From: an uncultured Gammaproteobacteria bacterium
Lineage (GTDB): Bacteria; Pseudomonadota; Gammaproteobacteria; PS1; Pseudothioglobaceae
DNA length: 64,000 nt
Assembly: GCA_902606745.1 (NCBI GenBank)
Contig: CACLHR010000002.1
Coordinates: 1 to 64,000, forward strand
Direction: 5' to 3'
Both the position numbers and the translations under genes were made by a program. How positions within the stretch are numbered: the stretch's first letter is position 1; every line of letters starts with the position of its first letter. Of this stretch, positions 45,500-55,017 are shown in pieces. The notes beneath the pieces were generated by a model that was not told the DNA's origin, did no database searches, and was given only the letters and a program-made list of their open reading frames with translations.

Positions 45500-46290
45500 A
45501 ACAGTATTTAGATTTTTTAAAGCTCGTAAGGTATCAAGGAGCTATTAAAACCGACAGAACAGGTACAGGCACGGTAAGTATTTTTGGTCATCAGATGCGT
45601 TTTAATCTTAAAGAAGGATTCCCCTTGGTTACTACTAAAAAAATTCATCTCCCATCGGTCATCCATGAATTATTGTGGTTTTTAAGTGGTGAGACTAACA
45701 TTAAATATTTAAAGGAAAATAATGTTAATATTTGGAATGAATGGGCAGATGAAAACGGTGAATTAGGACCAGTATACGGTGCACAGTGGCGTCATTGGAA
45801 GAATGCTGATGGTAAAGTAATTGACCAAATCTCAGAGGCAATGGAGTTAATAAAAAACTCACCTGATTCTAGGCGAATTCTTGTTTCTAGTTGGAATGTT
45901 GGAGAACTTGAAAGTATGGCCTTGCAACCTTGTCACGCGATTTTTCAATTTTATGTAGCTAACGGACAGTTATCATGCCAACTCTATCAAAGAAGTGCCG
46001 ATATTTTCCTTGGAGTTCCATTCAATATTGCTTCTTATGCACTTTTAACTCACATGGTTGCCCAACAGTGCAATCTTCAAGTTGCTGACTTTGTATGGAG
46101 TGGTGGCGACTGTCACATTTATTCGAACCATTTTGAGCAAGTTAATATTCAACTAGGAAGAACTCCAAAAGCTTTACCAAATCTTATTATCAAAAGAAAG
46201 CCTAAAAGCATTTTTGATTATCAATTTGATGATTTCGAATTCTATAATTATATTCATGACGACGCAATTAAGGCGCCAGTTGCAATTTGA
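45496..46290 (+). CDS. thyA: thymidylate synthase
   Basis: A 264-residue folate-dependent thymidylate synthase. Active-site Cys lies in [17 protein letters not shown] (about residue 146); [47 protein letters not shown] and GDCHIYSNH are conserved. It converts dUMP to dTMP using methylene-tetrahydrofolate. The lgt-thyA order with a 4-bp overlap is standard. Confidence 0.98.
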   Translation: MKQYLDFLKLVRYQGAIKTDRTGTGTVSIFGHQMRFNLKEGFPLVTTKKIHLPSVIHELLWFLSGETNIKYLKENNVNIWNEWADENGELGPVYGAQWRHWKNADGKVIDQISEAMELIKNSPDSRRILVSSWNVGELESMALQPCHAIFQFYVANGQLSCQLYQRSADIFLGVPFNIASYALLTHMVAQQCNLQVADFVWSGGDCHIYSNHFEQVNIQLGRTPKALPNLIIKRKPKSIFDYQFDDFEFYNYIHDDAIKAPVAI

Positions 46291-46312
46291 TTATTATTAT
46301 TTAAATGTTTTT

Positions 46313-46978
46313 ATGGATAAATTGCAAAAAAATATTTCTTATCAATTTAACAATATTGAGTTACTTAAACAGGCTCTGACTCACCGAAGTGTCAGTAAAA
46401 ATAACAATGAAAGATTAGAATTTTTGGGAGATAGTATTCTTGGCTGTGTTATTTCCCATGAACTCTATAAGCGCTTCCCATTAATTGACGAAGGACAGTT
46501 ATCAAGGCTCCGCTCTAACTTAGTAAGAGGTCAAACTTTGGTAAAACTAGCAAAATCAATTAATCTATCAGAAACCCTTATATTGGGTCAAGGCGAGTTA
46601 AAAAGTGGCGGTTTTCGACGTGAATCAATTCAGGCAGACGCTTTTGAAGCGATTCTGGGAGCTGTATTTCTTGATTCTGACTATTTGACCGTTAGTAGCG
46701 TAGTTTTAAAGCTCTATAAAGATTTGCTAAATGATGCTAGCCCTGAAGATTTATTAAAAGATTTTAAAACTCAGCTTCAGGAATTATTGCAAAAAAAAGG
46801 GCTTTCTCTTCCTCAATACGAACTAATTAAAACAAAGGGTCAGGATCATAATGCTATTTTCTATGTGCGCTGTATTGTCAGTGAGTATGAGCTTAAAGTG
46901 GAAAAAAAGGCTAAAAGTATCAAAAGGGCAGAACAAGCCTGTGCTGAATTTCTTTTAGAGAGATTGACCTCCTCATGA
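46313..46978 (+). CDS. rnc: ribonuclease III
   Basis: A 221-residue double-strand-specific RNase. The nuclease signature ERLEFLGDSILGCVISHEL (near residue 35-55), then ESIQADAFEAILGAVFLDS with the second catalytic Glu, and the C-terminal dsRNA-binding domain (DFKTQLQELLQKKGLSLPQYE...RAEQACAEFLLERL) are complete. ATG 46313 (MDKLQKNIS) is chosen; upstream in-frame codons overlap thyA. It matures rRNA and some mRNAs. It overlaps era by 4 bp. Confidence 0.97.
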   Translation: MDKLQKNISYQFNNIELLKQALTHRSVSKNNNERLEFLGDSILGCVISHELYKRFPLIDEGQLSRLRSNLVRGQTLVKLAKSINLSETLILGQGELKSGGFRRESIQADAFEAILGAVFLDSDYLTVSSVVLKLYKDLLNDASPEDLLKDFKTQLQELLQKKGLSLPQYELIKTKGQDHNAIFYVRCIVSEYELKVEKKAKSIKRAEQACAEFLLERLTSS

Positions 46979-47859
46979 ACTTTCAGTCAGGTTTTGTTGC
47001 AGTCGTAGGTCGGCCGAATGTTGGTAAATCAACACTTATTAATGAATTGATTGGTCAAAAACTTTCGATCACTTCTCACAGACCTCAAACTACAAGGCAT
47101 CGTATCCATGCAATAGACACTCAGTGTAACTACCAAATGATCTTTGTTGACACTCCAGGCATTCATATTGGCAACAGGAAGGCAATTAACTCCTATATGA
47201 ATAAAACTGCTAGCTCAAGCCTTTCAGAAGTAGATATGATACTTTGGCTAGTTGAAGCTCTTAAATGGACCAAGGAAGATGAGCGTGTAATGGAACATAT
47301 ATCTAAAACCAAAGTGCCAATTATTCTCTGTGTGAATAAGATTGACAATTTAAACTCTAAAGATGAAGTACTTCCTTATCTAGAGAATTTAGGAGAAAAA
47401 TTTCAAGCCAACGAATTATTCCCATTATCGGCATTTAATAAAAATCACACTAATGACTTAAGGAAATTAATTCTGAAATATCTACCTCAACAAAAAGCAA
47501 TATTTGAATCTGATTATGTTACTGACCGGCCACATCGATTTGTAGTTGCAGAGTTTATTCGTGAAAAATTGATACGTAATCTTTCGAACGAACTGCCTTA
47601 TGAACTTACGGTTGAGATTGAAAAATTTGACTTGGATGGAAAAATGTATCGAATTGCAGCTAGAATTTTTGTTGAAAAACCTTCCCAAAAAAGTATTGTA
47701 ATTGGCGACAAAGGTAAAATGCTTAAACAAATAGGTGAGGAGTCTCGCGTTAGTATTGAGGGCTATTTAGAAAGTAAAGTTTTTTTAGAACTTTGGGTTA
47801 AAGTGCGTCAAGGTTGGTCTAATGACAAAAGGGCTTTAGCCTCTTTGGGCTATGACTAA
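46975..47859 (+). CDS. era: GTPase Era
   Basis: A 294-residue essential GTPase for 16S rRNA maturation and 30S assembly. G motifs: GRPNVGKSTLINEL, the switch segment HRPQTTRHRIHAI, DTPGI, NKID. The C-terminal KH domain carries IGDKGKMLKQIGEESRVSIE and ends LGYD, as usual. It overlaps both neighbours (rnc by 4 bp, recO by 8 bp). Confidence 0.98.
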   Translation: MNFQSGFVAVVGRPNVGKSTLINELIGQKLSITSHRPQTTRHRIHAIDTQCNYQMIFVDTPGIHIGNRKAINSYMNKTASSSLSEVDMILWLVEALKWTKEDERVMEHISKTKVPIILCVNKIDNLNSKDEVLPYLENLGEKFQANELFPLSAFNKNHTNDLRKLILKYLPQQKAIFESDYVTDRPHRFVVAEFIREKLIRNLSNELPYELTVEIEKFDLDGKMYRIAARIFVEKPSQKSIVIGDKGKMLKQIGEESRVSIEGYLESKVFLELWVKVRQGWSNDKRALASLGYD

Positions 47860-48538
47860 AATAGAATTGACACCAGCATTTTTAATTCATCGGAGAATGT
47901 ATCAGGATAGCTCTCTTTTGTTAGATTTTTTTACCCGTAACTATGGAAAGATTCGTCTCGTTGCTCGTAGCGCTCGTAGCAATAAAACCTCCCTGCAAAT
48001 GTTTCAATGCCTTAACATTTCTTTCAAAGGTAGAAGTGACCTCAAAAATCTAACGGATTGGGAATCTAGTGATCATCCACGCAGACTTTTAGGAAACGAT
48101 TTAGTTCTTGCTATATATACAAATGAACTTCTCTCAAGATTATTACCAGAAGCTGAAAAACATCAGAAGTTGTTTGATGGTTACTGGAACTACTTAAGAA
48201 TGATTAATGAACAATCAGATATTGAAAAGGAATATTCCCTCAGATTGTTTGAAAACCTTTTATTAAAAGAGCTTGGTTATGGTTTAGAATTTAATAAGGA
48301 CTCTTTAGGAAATCCCATTGATTCTGAACTTGAATATCAGTTTCAGGAGTACAAGGGCTTCTCTGCAACAGTGGATGGTAACATACCTGGTAAAGCTCTG
48401 TTGACGATTGATAGTGGTGAAAATAATCTTTTATGTATCGATCATTTGACTGTATTTAAAAAAATAAATCGAAAACGCCTAAGATCTATCCTTGGTGAAA
48501 AGCCACTAAAAAGCAGAGAGTTATTTTTTGTAAATTAA
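47852..48538 (+). CDS. recO: DNA repair protein RecO
   Basis: A 228-residue RecO, with the N-terminal OB fold (PAFLIHRRMYQDSSLLLDFFTRNYGKIRLVARSAR) and helical C-terminus (YTNELLSRLLPEAEKHQKLFDGY, LRLFENLLLKELGYGL). It helps load RecA onto SSB-coated single-stranded DNA; ssb is about 1.2 kb away. The start ATG overlaps the era stop by 8 bp. Confidence 0.94.
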   Translation: MTKIELTPAFLIHRRMYQDSSLLLDFFTRNYGKIRLVARSARSNKTSLQMFQCLNISFKGRSDLKNLTDWESSDHPRRLLGNDLVLAIYTNELLSRLLPEAEKHQKLFDGYWNYLRMINEQSDIEKEYSLRLFENLLLKELGYGLEFNKDSLGNPIDSELEYQFQEYKGFSATVDGNIPGKALLTIDSGENNLLCIDHLTVFKKINRKRLRSILGEKPLKSRELFFVN

Positions 48539-48549
48539 TTTAAAAAATT

Positions 48550-49281
48550 ATGAGTATTTATTTGGGTGTTAATATTGACCACATCGCGACATTAAGAGAG
48601 GCAAGAGGAACAACATATCCTAGTCCGCTAGAAGCTTCATTAATTTGTGAAAAATCTGGTGCTGATAGCATTACAATTCATCTCCGTGAAGATAGACGTC
48701 ATATTCAAGATAAAGACGTTGAAGAAATAAAAGAAATAATAAAAACAAAAATGAATTTAGAAATGGCAGCAACTGATGAAATGATAAAAATTGCCTCTCA
48801 AATTAGTCCTAAAGACTGTTGTTTAGTTCCTGAAAAGCGAGAAGAGCTGACGACTGAGGGTGGTTTAAATGTATTTTCTCAGTTACCACGAATGAAAGAA
48901 GTGTGCGCTCAACTAGATGAGAACAATATAAGAGTTTCGCTTTTTATAGATGCCGATAAGAAACAAATAGATGCAGCAATGTCTTGTGGCGTGCCTGTAA
49001 TCGAAATCCATACAGGACACTATGCTGAAGCAGTAAGTCCTGCTGAACGTGAATTGAAATATAATGAAATTAAAGAGGCATGTAAATATGCTCACAATCT
49101 AGGTCTTCAAGTCAATGCGGGACATGGTTTGACACTCGATAATACTATTGCTATTGCGAAAATTGATTCAATTGTTGAGCTCAATATTGGTCATTCAATT
49201 ATCTCTAGAGCTGTTTTTGTAGGTCTAGCAAATGCAACAAATGAGATGAAAACCCTAATGTTGGAGGCAAGAGGTATATGA
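48550..49281 (+). CDS. pdxJ: pyridoxine 5'-phosphate synthase
   Basis: A 243-residue TIM-barrel enzyme that condenses 1-deoxyxylulose 5-phosphate with 3-amino-2-oxopropyl phosphate to make pyridoxine 5'-phosphate. It opens LGVNIDHIATLREARGTTYPSP and has ITIHLREDRRHIQDKD, LVPEKREELTTEGGL, and NAGHGLTLDNT with EIHTGHYAEA. It lies between recO and acpS, the usual gammaproteobacterial order, overlapping acpS by 4 bp. Confidence 0.98.
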   Translation: MSIYLGVNIDHIATLREARGTTYPSPLEASLICEKSGADSITIHLREDRRHIQDKDVEEIKEIIKTKMNLEMAATDEMIKIASQISPKDCCLVPEKREELTTEGGLNVFSQLPRMKEVCAQLDENNIRVSLFIDADKKQIDAAMSCGVPVIEIHTGHYAEAVSPAERELKYNEIKEACKYAHNLGLQVNAGHGLTLDNTIAIAKIDSIVELNIGHSIISRAVFVGLANATNEMKTLMLEARGI

Positions 49282-49676
49282 TTTATGGAATAGGAACAGA
49301 TCTTGTAGACATTGATCGAGTGAAAAAGATCCTTTCAAAAAATCGAGATGGCTTTATTAAAAAAGTTTTAAGTGAGCATGAAAGGGCCTTGTTTGCCAAC
49401 AAATCTGAAAGTGCAGCTTACTGTGCAAAGCGTTTTGCGGCCAAAGAAGCTTTTGCAAAGGCTCTAGGAACCGGTATTGGTCGAGTGGTTAGTTTCCAAG
49501 ATTTAACTGTTAGAAATAATGAGAATGGCAGACCGCACTTTGTACCCAGCGAGACATTAAGGCAGTATTTGGTAGAAAAAAAAATTAAACAAGCTCATTT
49601 AAGTATCTCTGATGAAAGCCAAAATGCAATAGCATTTGTTGTTTTGGAAACATTTGATGTTCCCGCCCAAGATTAA
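49278..49676 (+). CDS. acpS: holo-[acyl-carrier-protein] synthase
   Basis: A 132-residue phosphopantetheinyl transferase that activates acyl carrier protein. It starts IYGIGTDLVDIDRVKKIL with the Mg-binding Asp and carries CAKRFAAKEAFAKALGTGIG, the second catalytic Glu in KEAF. The C-terminus HLSISDESQNAIAFVVLE is also conserved. It closes the lgt-to-acpS run of overlapping genes. Confidence 0.97.
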   Translation: MIYGIGTDLVDIDRVKKILSKNRDGFIKKVLSEHERALFANKSESAAYCAKRFAAKEAFAKALGTGIGRVVSFQDLTVRNNENGRPHFVPSETLRQYLVEKKIKQAHLSISDESQNAIAFVVLETFDVPAQD

Positions 49677-49719
49677 TTTAAGGCTTGATCATGAAAAAAA
49701 ATAAATTAGTGTTTAACAT

Positions 49720-50175
49720 CTAAAAAGGTATGTCGTCCTCAAATTCATCTTTTGAAACTGGTGTAATGCTTGGTTCTGCTTGATTTTTTGCAGTTGAATT
49801 CTCGCTTGGAGCTTTAGAACTTGAATCGTCACGACGATCAAGCATCTGTAAAGTACCATTAAAACCACTAACCACAACTTCTGTAGTATAACGATCTTGA
49901 CCATTCTGGTCTTGCCATTTTCGAGTTTGTAATTTTCCCTCGACATAGACTTTAGAGCCCTTGTCTAAATACTGACCTGCAATCTCTGCTAATTTACCAA
50001 ATAAACTAACACGATGCCATTCGGTTCTTTCTTGTTTTTGACCAGTACTTTTGTCTGTCCAAGATTCACTTGTAGCAAGCGATAAACTGGTAATTGCATT
50101 ACCATTAGAGGCGTATTTTACTTCTGGTTTAGCACCAAGATTTCCAACTAGTATCACTTTATTTATGCCAGCCAT
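49720..50175 (-). CDS. ssb: single-stranded DNA-binding protein
   Basis: A 151-residue SSB. The OB fold ([37 protein letters not shown]...[31 protein letters not shown]) is followed by a short flexible tail and the DDIPF partner-binding tip. ATG 50175 is the standard start; the 18-codon upstream extension has no family similarity. It is transcribed alone, with about 270 bp of noncoding DNA upstream in which I see no strong motif. Confidence 0.98.
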   Translation of the reverse strand: MAGINKVILVGNLGAKPEVKYASNGNAITSLSLATSESWTDKSTGQKQERTEWHRVSLFGKLAEIAGQYLDKGSKVYVEGKLQTRKWQDQNGQDRYTTEVVVSGFNGTLQMLDRRDDSSSKAPSENSTAKNQAEPSITPVSKDEFEDDIPF

Positions 50176-50442
50176 ACTTACTCCTCTAATGTTTTTACAG
50201 TATGTGGTAAAGTTATCATCAAAAACCACCAGATAATTGCAACAAATATGGTCAATAAGAATACACTATTTGAGTCTTAAATGTTATAAATAAGACCTCC
50301 AATAAAGCAACTAAAAAATTTCTATATGTATTTTGAAGTTAAAAAAAACCATTTTAAGTTCGAGCTTTGAGTTGCTCACAATTCTAGATAAAAGCGAAGG
50401 TAAAAAGTCTTTCGGTTAAATTTATATTTTCCTAAAGAAAAA

Positions 50443-51216
50443 CTATTTATCTATTTTGTAGTTAGGGGAGTAGTTAGGATAACTTGCATAGAGAATAGTT
50501 CTTGCATCTTTAGCTAATTTTTCAACTTTGATTGCATCATAATTATAAGCCATTAAGTGAAGTCCATCAGCTACAGAAGGACTATTAGGGTAGTGCTCAA
50601 TAATATACTTTGAACGATTAATTGCAGCTATATGTGATCCATTACTTGTGTAATATAGTGCTACGTAGAATTCATGTCTTGCAAGGATGTTCATAAGTTC
50701 TACTAGCTTCTCTGAAGCTTCTTCAGAATATTTTGAATTAGGAAATGTATCAATTAACAAGGAAAAATAACTATAAGCATCACGCACACTTTGAACATCT
50801 CTCTGAGCGTTATCTGTGATAATTTTATCGAGAATTGAAGCAGATTTTTCTTCTACAATGACTCCTCTCAAATAATAAGCATATGGGGTAGACTGAATGG
50901 AAGGGTATCGCTCAATAAATTCATTTAATTCAAGAATAGCTCTATTATATTTCTTACGCTTAAATAAATTATATGCAATGTCTAGTCGTGCCTGTATCGC
51001 ATACTTTGAACCAGGATAGGCTGCAAGTATAACTTCCAACTGTTCGATGCCTTGTTCAACTGAACCAGAGTTAAACTCGGCTTCAGCAAGCTCATATAAA
51101 GCCTTTGGAGTGAGTCCGCCAGAAACTGGTCCTCTTGACTCTTTGTCACTTCCAAATAGTGAACACCCACAAAGGAAAATTGAAAATAAAATAAATAAAA
51201 TTAATGATCTGATCAT
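50443..51216 (-). CDS. bamD: outer membrane assembly lipoprotein BamD
   Basis: A 257-residue lipoprotein of the BAM complex, which inserts beta-barrel proteins into the outer membrane. The signal peptide ends LFSIFLCGCSLFG, with the lipidated Cys at about 18. The mature protein is made of tetratricopeptide-like repeats (ALYELAEAEFNSGSVEQGIEQLE, KYAIQARLDIAYNLFKRKKYNRAILELNEFIERYPS). The segment TPYAYYLRGVIVEEK is family-typical. It is divergent from spoT. Confidence 0.95.
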   Translation of the reverse strand: MIRSLILFILFSIFLCGCSLFGSDKESRGPVSGGLTPKALYELAEAEFNSGSVEQGIEQLEVILAAYPGSKYAIQARLDIAYNLFKRKKYNRAILELNEFIERYPSIQSTPYAYYLRGVIVEEKSASILDKIITDNAQRDVQSVRDAYSYFSLLIDTFPNSKYSEEASEKLVELMNILARHEFYVALYYTSNGSHIAAINRSKYIIEHYPNSPSVADGLHLMAYNYDAIKVEKLAKDARTILYASYPNYSPNYKIDK

Positions 51217-51351
51217 ATAAGGTTGCTTGGTTATTTTTAATAAAAAGGCATTATACTTGTGTGCAGTCTTAATAGAAACCTTTGTATAAACTACCTTGCT
51301 TAGTTTACAACTTGCTTATAATTATCTGACTATATTTATATTTTTTATTCA

Positions 51352-53457
51352 ATGGCAATCTCTTTCTTTCATAAAAAACCTCAAATTGAAGATCTGACTT
51401 CAGTTCTCAAAGATTATCTTACTGATAATGAAATTGTTCTTGTTGAAAATGCCTATAAACTTGCTGAAAGAGCCCATGCAGGACAATTCAGAAAATCTGG
51501 CGAGTCATATATACATCATCCATTATCAGTGGCCTTAATACTTGCAGAGTTAAAACTAGACTATTACTGTATTGTTGCTGCAATTTTGCATGATTGTATC
51601 GAAGATACTTCTGTTACAAAAAAGGAGGTTGAGCAAGAGTTTGGGACACAGGTAGCACATATCGTAGAAGGAGTATCAAAGTTGACAAATTTAGAGTTTA
51701 CTTCTAGCTCACAAAAACAAGCTAAAAATTTTCAGAAACTAGTTTTTGCGATGTCAAAAGACATGAGAGTGATGATTATTAAGCTCGCAGATAGACTGCA
51801 TAATATGCGCACACTTGAATCAATGAGTGATGAAAAAAAGATTCAAAAAGCAAAAGAAACTTCAGAGATTCATGCACCAATCGCAAGGAGACTTGGGTTG
51901 CATAGTATTAGGGTAGAGTTGGATGACTTGTGTTTTCAAACTCTTCATCCTAGAAGATACTTGATACTAAAAAGAAAAATCAAAAAACAATACGGTAACC
52001 AAAAAAAGGCGATTGCTCTTATTCAAAACGAAATTGAAAATAGATTAAAACTTGAAGGTATTAATAGTGTAGTTGAAGGTCGTCAAAAACAACCTTTTAG
52101 TGTTTACAAAAAAATGAAAAATAAATCTTTAAAGTTTTCCGAAGTGTTGGATATGCATGCTTTTAGAGTTGTTGTTGACAATACAAGTGCATGTTATGAA
52201 GCGCTAGGCCATCTTCACAGTTTATACAAGCCTCTGCCATTAAAGTTTAAAGACTACATTGCGGCTCCAAAACCTAACGGTTATCAATCAATTCATACTG
52301 TTTTATTGGGTCCAAGAAAAATGTTTATTGAGGTTCAAATTCGTTCTCAAGAGATGCATTTCATTTCAGAGTATGGGATTGCAGCACATTGGCACTATAA
52401 AAGTACTGACAAGCCGAGTGAAAAGCTTGCTCAAAATTGGCTTGGTTCCTTGCTCGACATTCAACAAAATTCAGACTCTTCGATTGATTTTCTTGAAAGC
52501 ACGAAGGCCGATTTATTTCCTGATGAAGTTTTTGTATTTACTCCAGCTGGAAAAATCATACAATTGCCGCAAAGGGCAACTGTACTTGATTTTTCTTATG
52601 CAGTTCATACAAATGTTGGCAAAAAAACTCAGAAAGCAACTATTAATGGAAATGAAGCTGACCTTACAACTGAACTAAAATCTGGTCAAACTGTAGAAAT
52701 AATTACCAGTCGTTTGGTCAAACCAAAGCCAAATTGGCTTGATATGGTAATTACCTCTAAAGCTAAAACAGCTATAAAAGCGCAACTTAGGGAAAACTCT
52801 AAAACTGAGTTGTCTAAACTGGGTAAGCATTTAATTTCTGACGCTCTTAATTATCAAAAAATTAACATTAATGATATTTCAAAAGAAAAATGGAAGGAAT
52901 GCCTAAAAGAGTTACATTGTTCAAATTTTCAAGATTTATACATTAAAGTTGGTTTGTCAGAAATATTTGTTGCAGTTGTTGTCAACAAGCTTCTTAAAGA
53001 TATTAGCAAAGAAACAATAAATACGATAACAATTAATAAAACCCAAGGTATGGCAATTAACTTTGCACGCTGCTGCTACCCGATACCTGGAGACGAAGTA
53101 ACAGGCGTATTAACCATCGCTAAAGGAATGGTGATGCATCGTTCAAATTGTGCAAACCTGACTCACATTAAGGAAAAAAATGAACAATGGATGGAGATCG
53201 ACTGGAAGTCAGATGACAATGAAGTGTTCGAAGTTAGTATAAGCTGTTTGGTTGAAAATCGTAGCGGCACTTTGGCAACTATTGCTAATATATTAGCAAA
53301 CTTAGGAGTGAACATTGAAAACATAGAGCAACGCAATAAACCCAATTCAAAAGCATTAATTGATATGGTTATTGTTGTTGCCAATATTATTCAACTTAAT
53401 AGTATATTGGATAAATTAAAAGGCGTTCCTCATATTGTTTCAGCATCGAGATACTAA
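51352..53457 (+). CDS. spoT: bifunctional (p)ppGpp synthetase/hydrolase SpoT
   Basis: A 701-residue RSH protein with all four domains: HD hydrolase (HHPLSVALILAELKLDYYCIVAAILHDCIEDT, intact HDxxED), synthetase (EVLDMHAFRVVV; NGYQSIHT), TGS (VFVFTPAGKIIQLPQRATVLDFSYAVHTNVG), and C-terminal ACT (VSISCLVENRSGTLATIANILANLGVNIENI). At the position that distinguishes bifunctional (RFKD) from synthetase-only (EFDD) enzymes it has KFKD (PLKFKDYIAAPKPNGYQS), so it looks bifunctional with a conservative change. It governs the stringent response. No rpoZ or gmk is adjacent, unlike E. coli. Confidence 0.96.
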   Translation: MAISFFHKKPQIEDLTSVLKDYLTDNEIVLVENAYKLAERAHAGQFRKSGESYIHHPLSVALILAELKLDYYCIVAAILHDCIEDTSVTKKEVEQEFGTQVAHIVEGVSKLTNLEFTSSSQKQAKNFQKLVFAMSKDMRVMIIKLADRLHNMRTLESMSDEKKIQKAKETSEIHAPIARRLGLHSIRVELDDLCFQTLHPRRYLILKRKIKKQYGNQKKAIALIQNEIENRLKLEGINSVVEGRQKQPFSVYKKMKNKSLKFSEVLDMHAFRVVVDNTSACYEALGHLHSLYKPLPLKFKDYIAAPKPNGYQSIHTVLLGPRKMFIEVQIRSQEMHFISEYGIAAHWHYKSTDKPSEKLAQNWLGSLLDIQQNSDSSIDFLESTKADLFPDEVFVFTPAGKIIQLPQRATVLDFSYAVHTNVGKKTQKATINGNEADLTTELKSGQTVEIITSRLVKPKPNWLDMVITSKAKTAIKAQLRENSKTELSKLGKHLISDALNYQKININDISKEKWKECLKELHCSNFQDLYIKVGLSEIFVAVVVNKLLKDISKETINTITINKTQGMAINFARCCYPIPGDEVTGVLTIAKGMVMHRSNCANLTHIKEKNEQWMEIDWKSDDNEVFEVSISCLVENRSGTLATIANILANLGVNIENIEQRNKPNSKALIDMVIVVANIIQLNSILDKLKGVPHIVSASRY

Positions 53458-53532
53458 TATTAAAAAAATGTACCTAGCCACTTACTCTATTGATTAAAAT
53501 TGCGTTTATCGTTTACTTCGTACATTTTAAAA

Positions 53533-53727
53533 ATGATCAGCTGGACCGACTCACTCGAAATTGCTATTTCACTTGAAGAGGCTCACCCTGATATTAATCC
53601 TATAACTATCAATTTTGTTGAGTTGCGTGAACTTGTAATGGCTCTTGAAGATTTTGATGAAGGAGACACTCAATGTGGAGAAAAGATATTAGAAGCCATT
53701 CAAATGTGTTGGATTGACGAAAAATAA
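53533..53727 (+). CDS. iscX: Fe-S cluster assembly protein IscX
   Basis: A 64-residue acidic protein of the IscX/YfhJ family: MISWTDSLEIAISLEEAHPDINP, then FVELRELVMALEDFDEGDTQCGEKILEAIQMCWIDE. It modulates IscS in iron-sulfur cluster assembly. Normally it ends the isc operon; here it stands between spoT and tolB. ATG 53533 gives the family length. Its stop overlaps the tolB start by 1 bp (TAATG). Confidence 0.95.
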   Translation: MISWTDSLEIAISLEEAHPDINPITINFVELRELVMALEDFDEGDTQCGEKILEAIQMCWIDEK

Positions 53728-55007
53728 TGAAATATTTTAAAGCGCTAATTCTATCTTCAGTTTTATTGTCTTTTTCTGCTAATGCTCTTTTAGAAGTCAA
53801 TATTATAAAATCGAAAGAAGAACTTTTTCCCGTTGTAATTGCTCCTTTTAACGTTATCGGTGACGTTCAACAGGGTGCTGAAATTGCAAACATTATTAGA
53901 GACAATCTGAACCGATCTGGACATTTTAATGCACTCAGTACAAATGAATTAGTTACAAATAAAATTGACTTTAATTTTTGGCAAAAACACAAAAAAGATG
54001 CTGTCGTTTTTGGAAAGATTGAACAAGTCAGTAGTAAGGTTTTTAATATCTATATTTATATTTATGATGTATTTTCCGAAAAGAGTCTTTATGCAAAAAA
54101 GATTGCAGTTCACAATAGTGGTATTAGGCGAATCGCACATTACTTGAGTGATAAAATTTATTATGTTTTACTTGGACAAAAAGGTTCGTTTGATACTAGA
54201 TTGTCTTACGTGACTGTTTCTGAGAACAACAAAGGTAAACGAACCTACAGACTTCAAATTTCTGACTCGGATGGTTACAACCCACAGACAGTTGTAAAAG
54301 ATGAACATCCTATCCTGTCTCCTTCATGGTCATCCGATCAGAACAAGTTGGCCTATGTATCATTTAAAAACAAACGTTCAGAGGTCTTTGTTATTTATCC
54401 TTTTCTAAAAATTAAATCTACTAAGTTACCTAAATTTGATGGTATTGCATCTTCTCCAAGTTGGCATCCAGACGGAGAAAGTATTGCACTAACTATTTCA
54501 AAAAAAGGCAACAAAGACATCTATTTATATAATCTGAAAACTAAAAAACTTAAGAGGTTGACAACCAATATTGCTATCGACACTGAAGCTAATTTTTCAC
54601 CTGATGGCAAAAGTATTGCATTTACTTCGAATCGAACAGGGCAGGTTCAAATTTATATTAAAAATTTAGAAACAGGTAAAATAAGTCGAGCCACTTTTAA
54701 CGGAACATATAACGCTAAGCCAGTTTTCTCTCCTAATGGTAAAGAGTTAGCTCTAATTCATCGCGTTGGTAAAGATTACAGGTTGGCTTTGCTTAATATT
54801 GCAACTCGAGATTTGACAGTTATGACGCAAAATAAATCTGACGAGTCACCATATTTTTCCCCAAATGGTGGTATGATTATTTTTGCAACCAATCGAGACA
54901 ACAAAGGAATATTGTCTATAATTTCACTACATAACAATCAAATAGTTGAACTTACACAAAAAGATGGTGTGATTAGAGAGCCAAGTTGGTCAAATTATTC
55001 AAATTAA
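53727..55007 (+). CDS. tolB: Tol-Pal system protein TolB
   Basis: A 426-residue periplasmic beta-propeller. A signal peptide (FKALILSSVLLSFSANALL) leads to the N-terminal alpha/beta domain (PVVIAPFNVIGDVQQGAEIANIIRDNLNRSG) and a C-terminal six-bladed propeller of repeats such as PSWHPDGESIALTISKKGNKDIYLYNL and ANFSPDGKSIAFTSNRTGQVQIYIKNL. It binds Pal and outer membrane proteins and helps envelope constriction. tolQRA are not in the window, so the tol operon is split in this genome. It precedes pal by 10 bp. Confidence 0.97.
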   Translation: MKYFKALILSSVLLSFSANALLEVNIIKSKEELFPVVIAPFNVIGDVQQGAEIANIIRDNLNRSGHFNALSTNELVTNKIDFNFWQKHKKDAVVFGKIEQVSSKVFNIYIYIYDVFSEKSLYAKKIAVHNSGIRRIAHYLSDKIYYVLLGQKGSFDTRLSYVTVSENNKGKRTYRLQISDSDGYNPQTVVKDEHPILSPSWSSDQNKLAYVSFKNKRSEVFVIYPFLKIKSTKLPKFDGIASSPSWHPDGESIALTISKKGNKDIYLYNLKTKKLKRLTTNIAIDTEANFSPDGKSIAFTSNRTGQVQIYIKNLETGKISRATFNGTYNAKPVFSPNGKELALIHRVGKDYRLALLNIATRDLTVMTQNKSDESPYFSPNGGMIIFATNRDNKGILSIISLHNNQIVELTQKDGVIREPSWSNYSN

Positions 55008-55017
55008 GGAAATAAAA

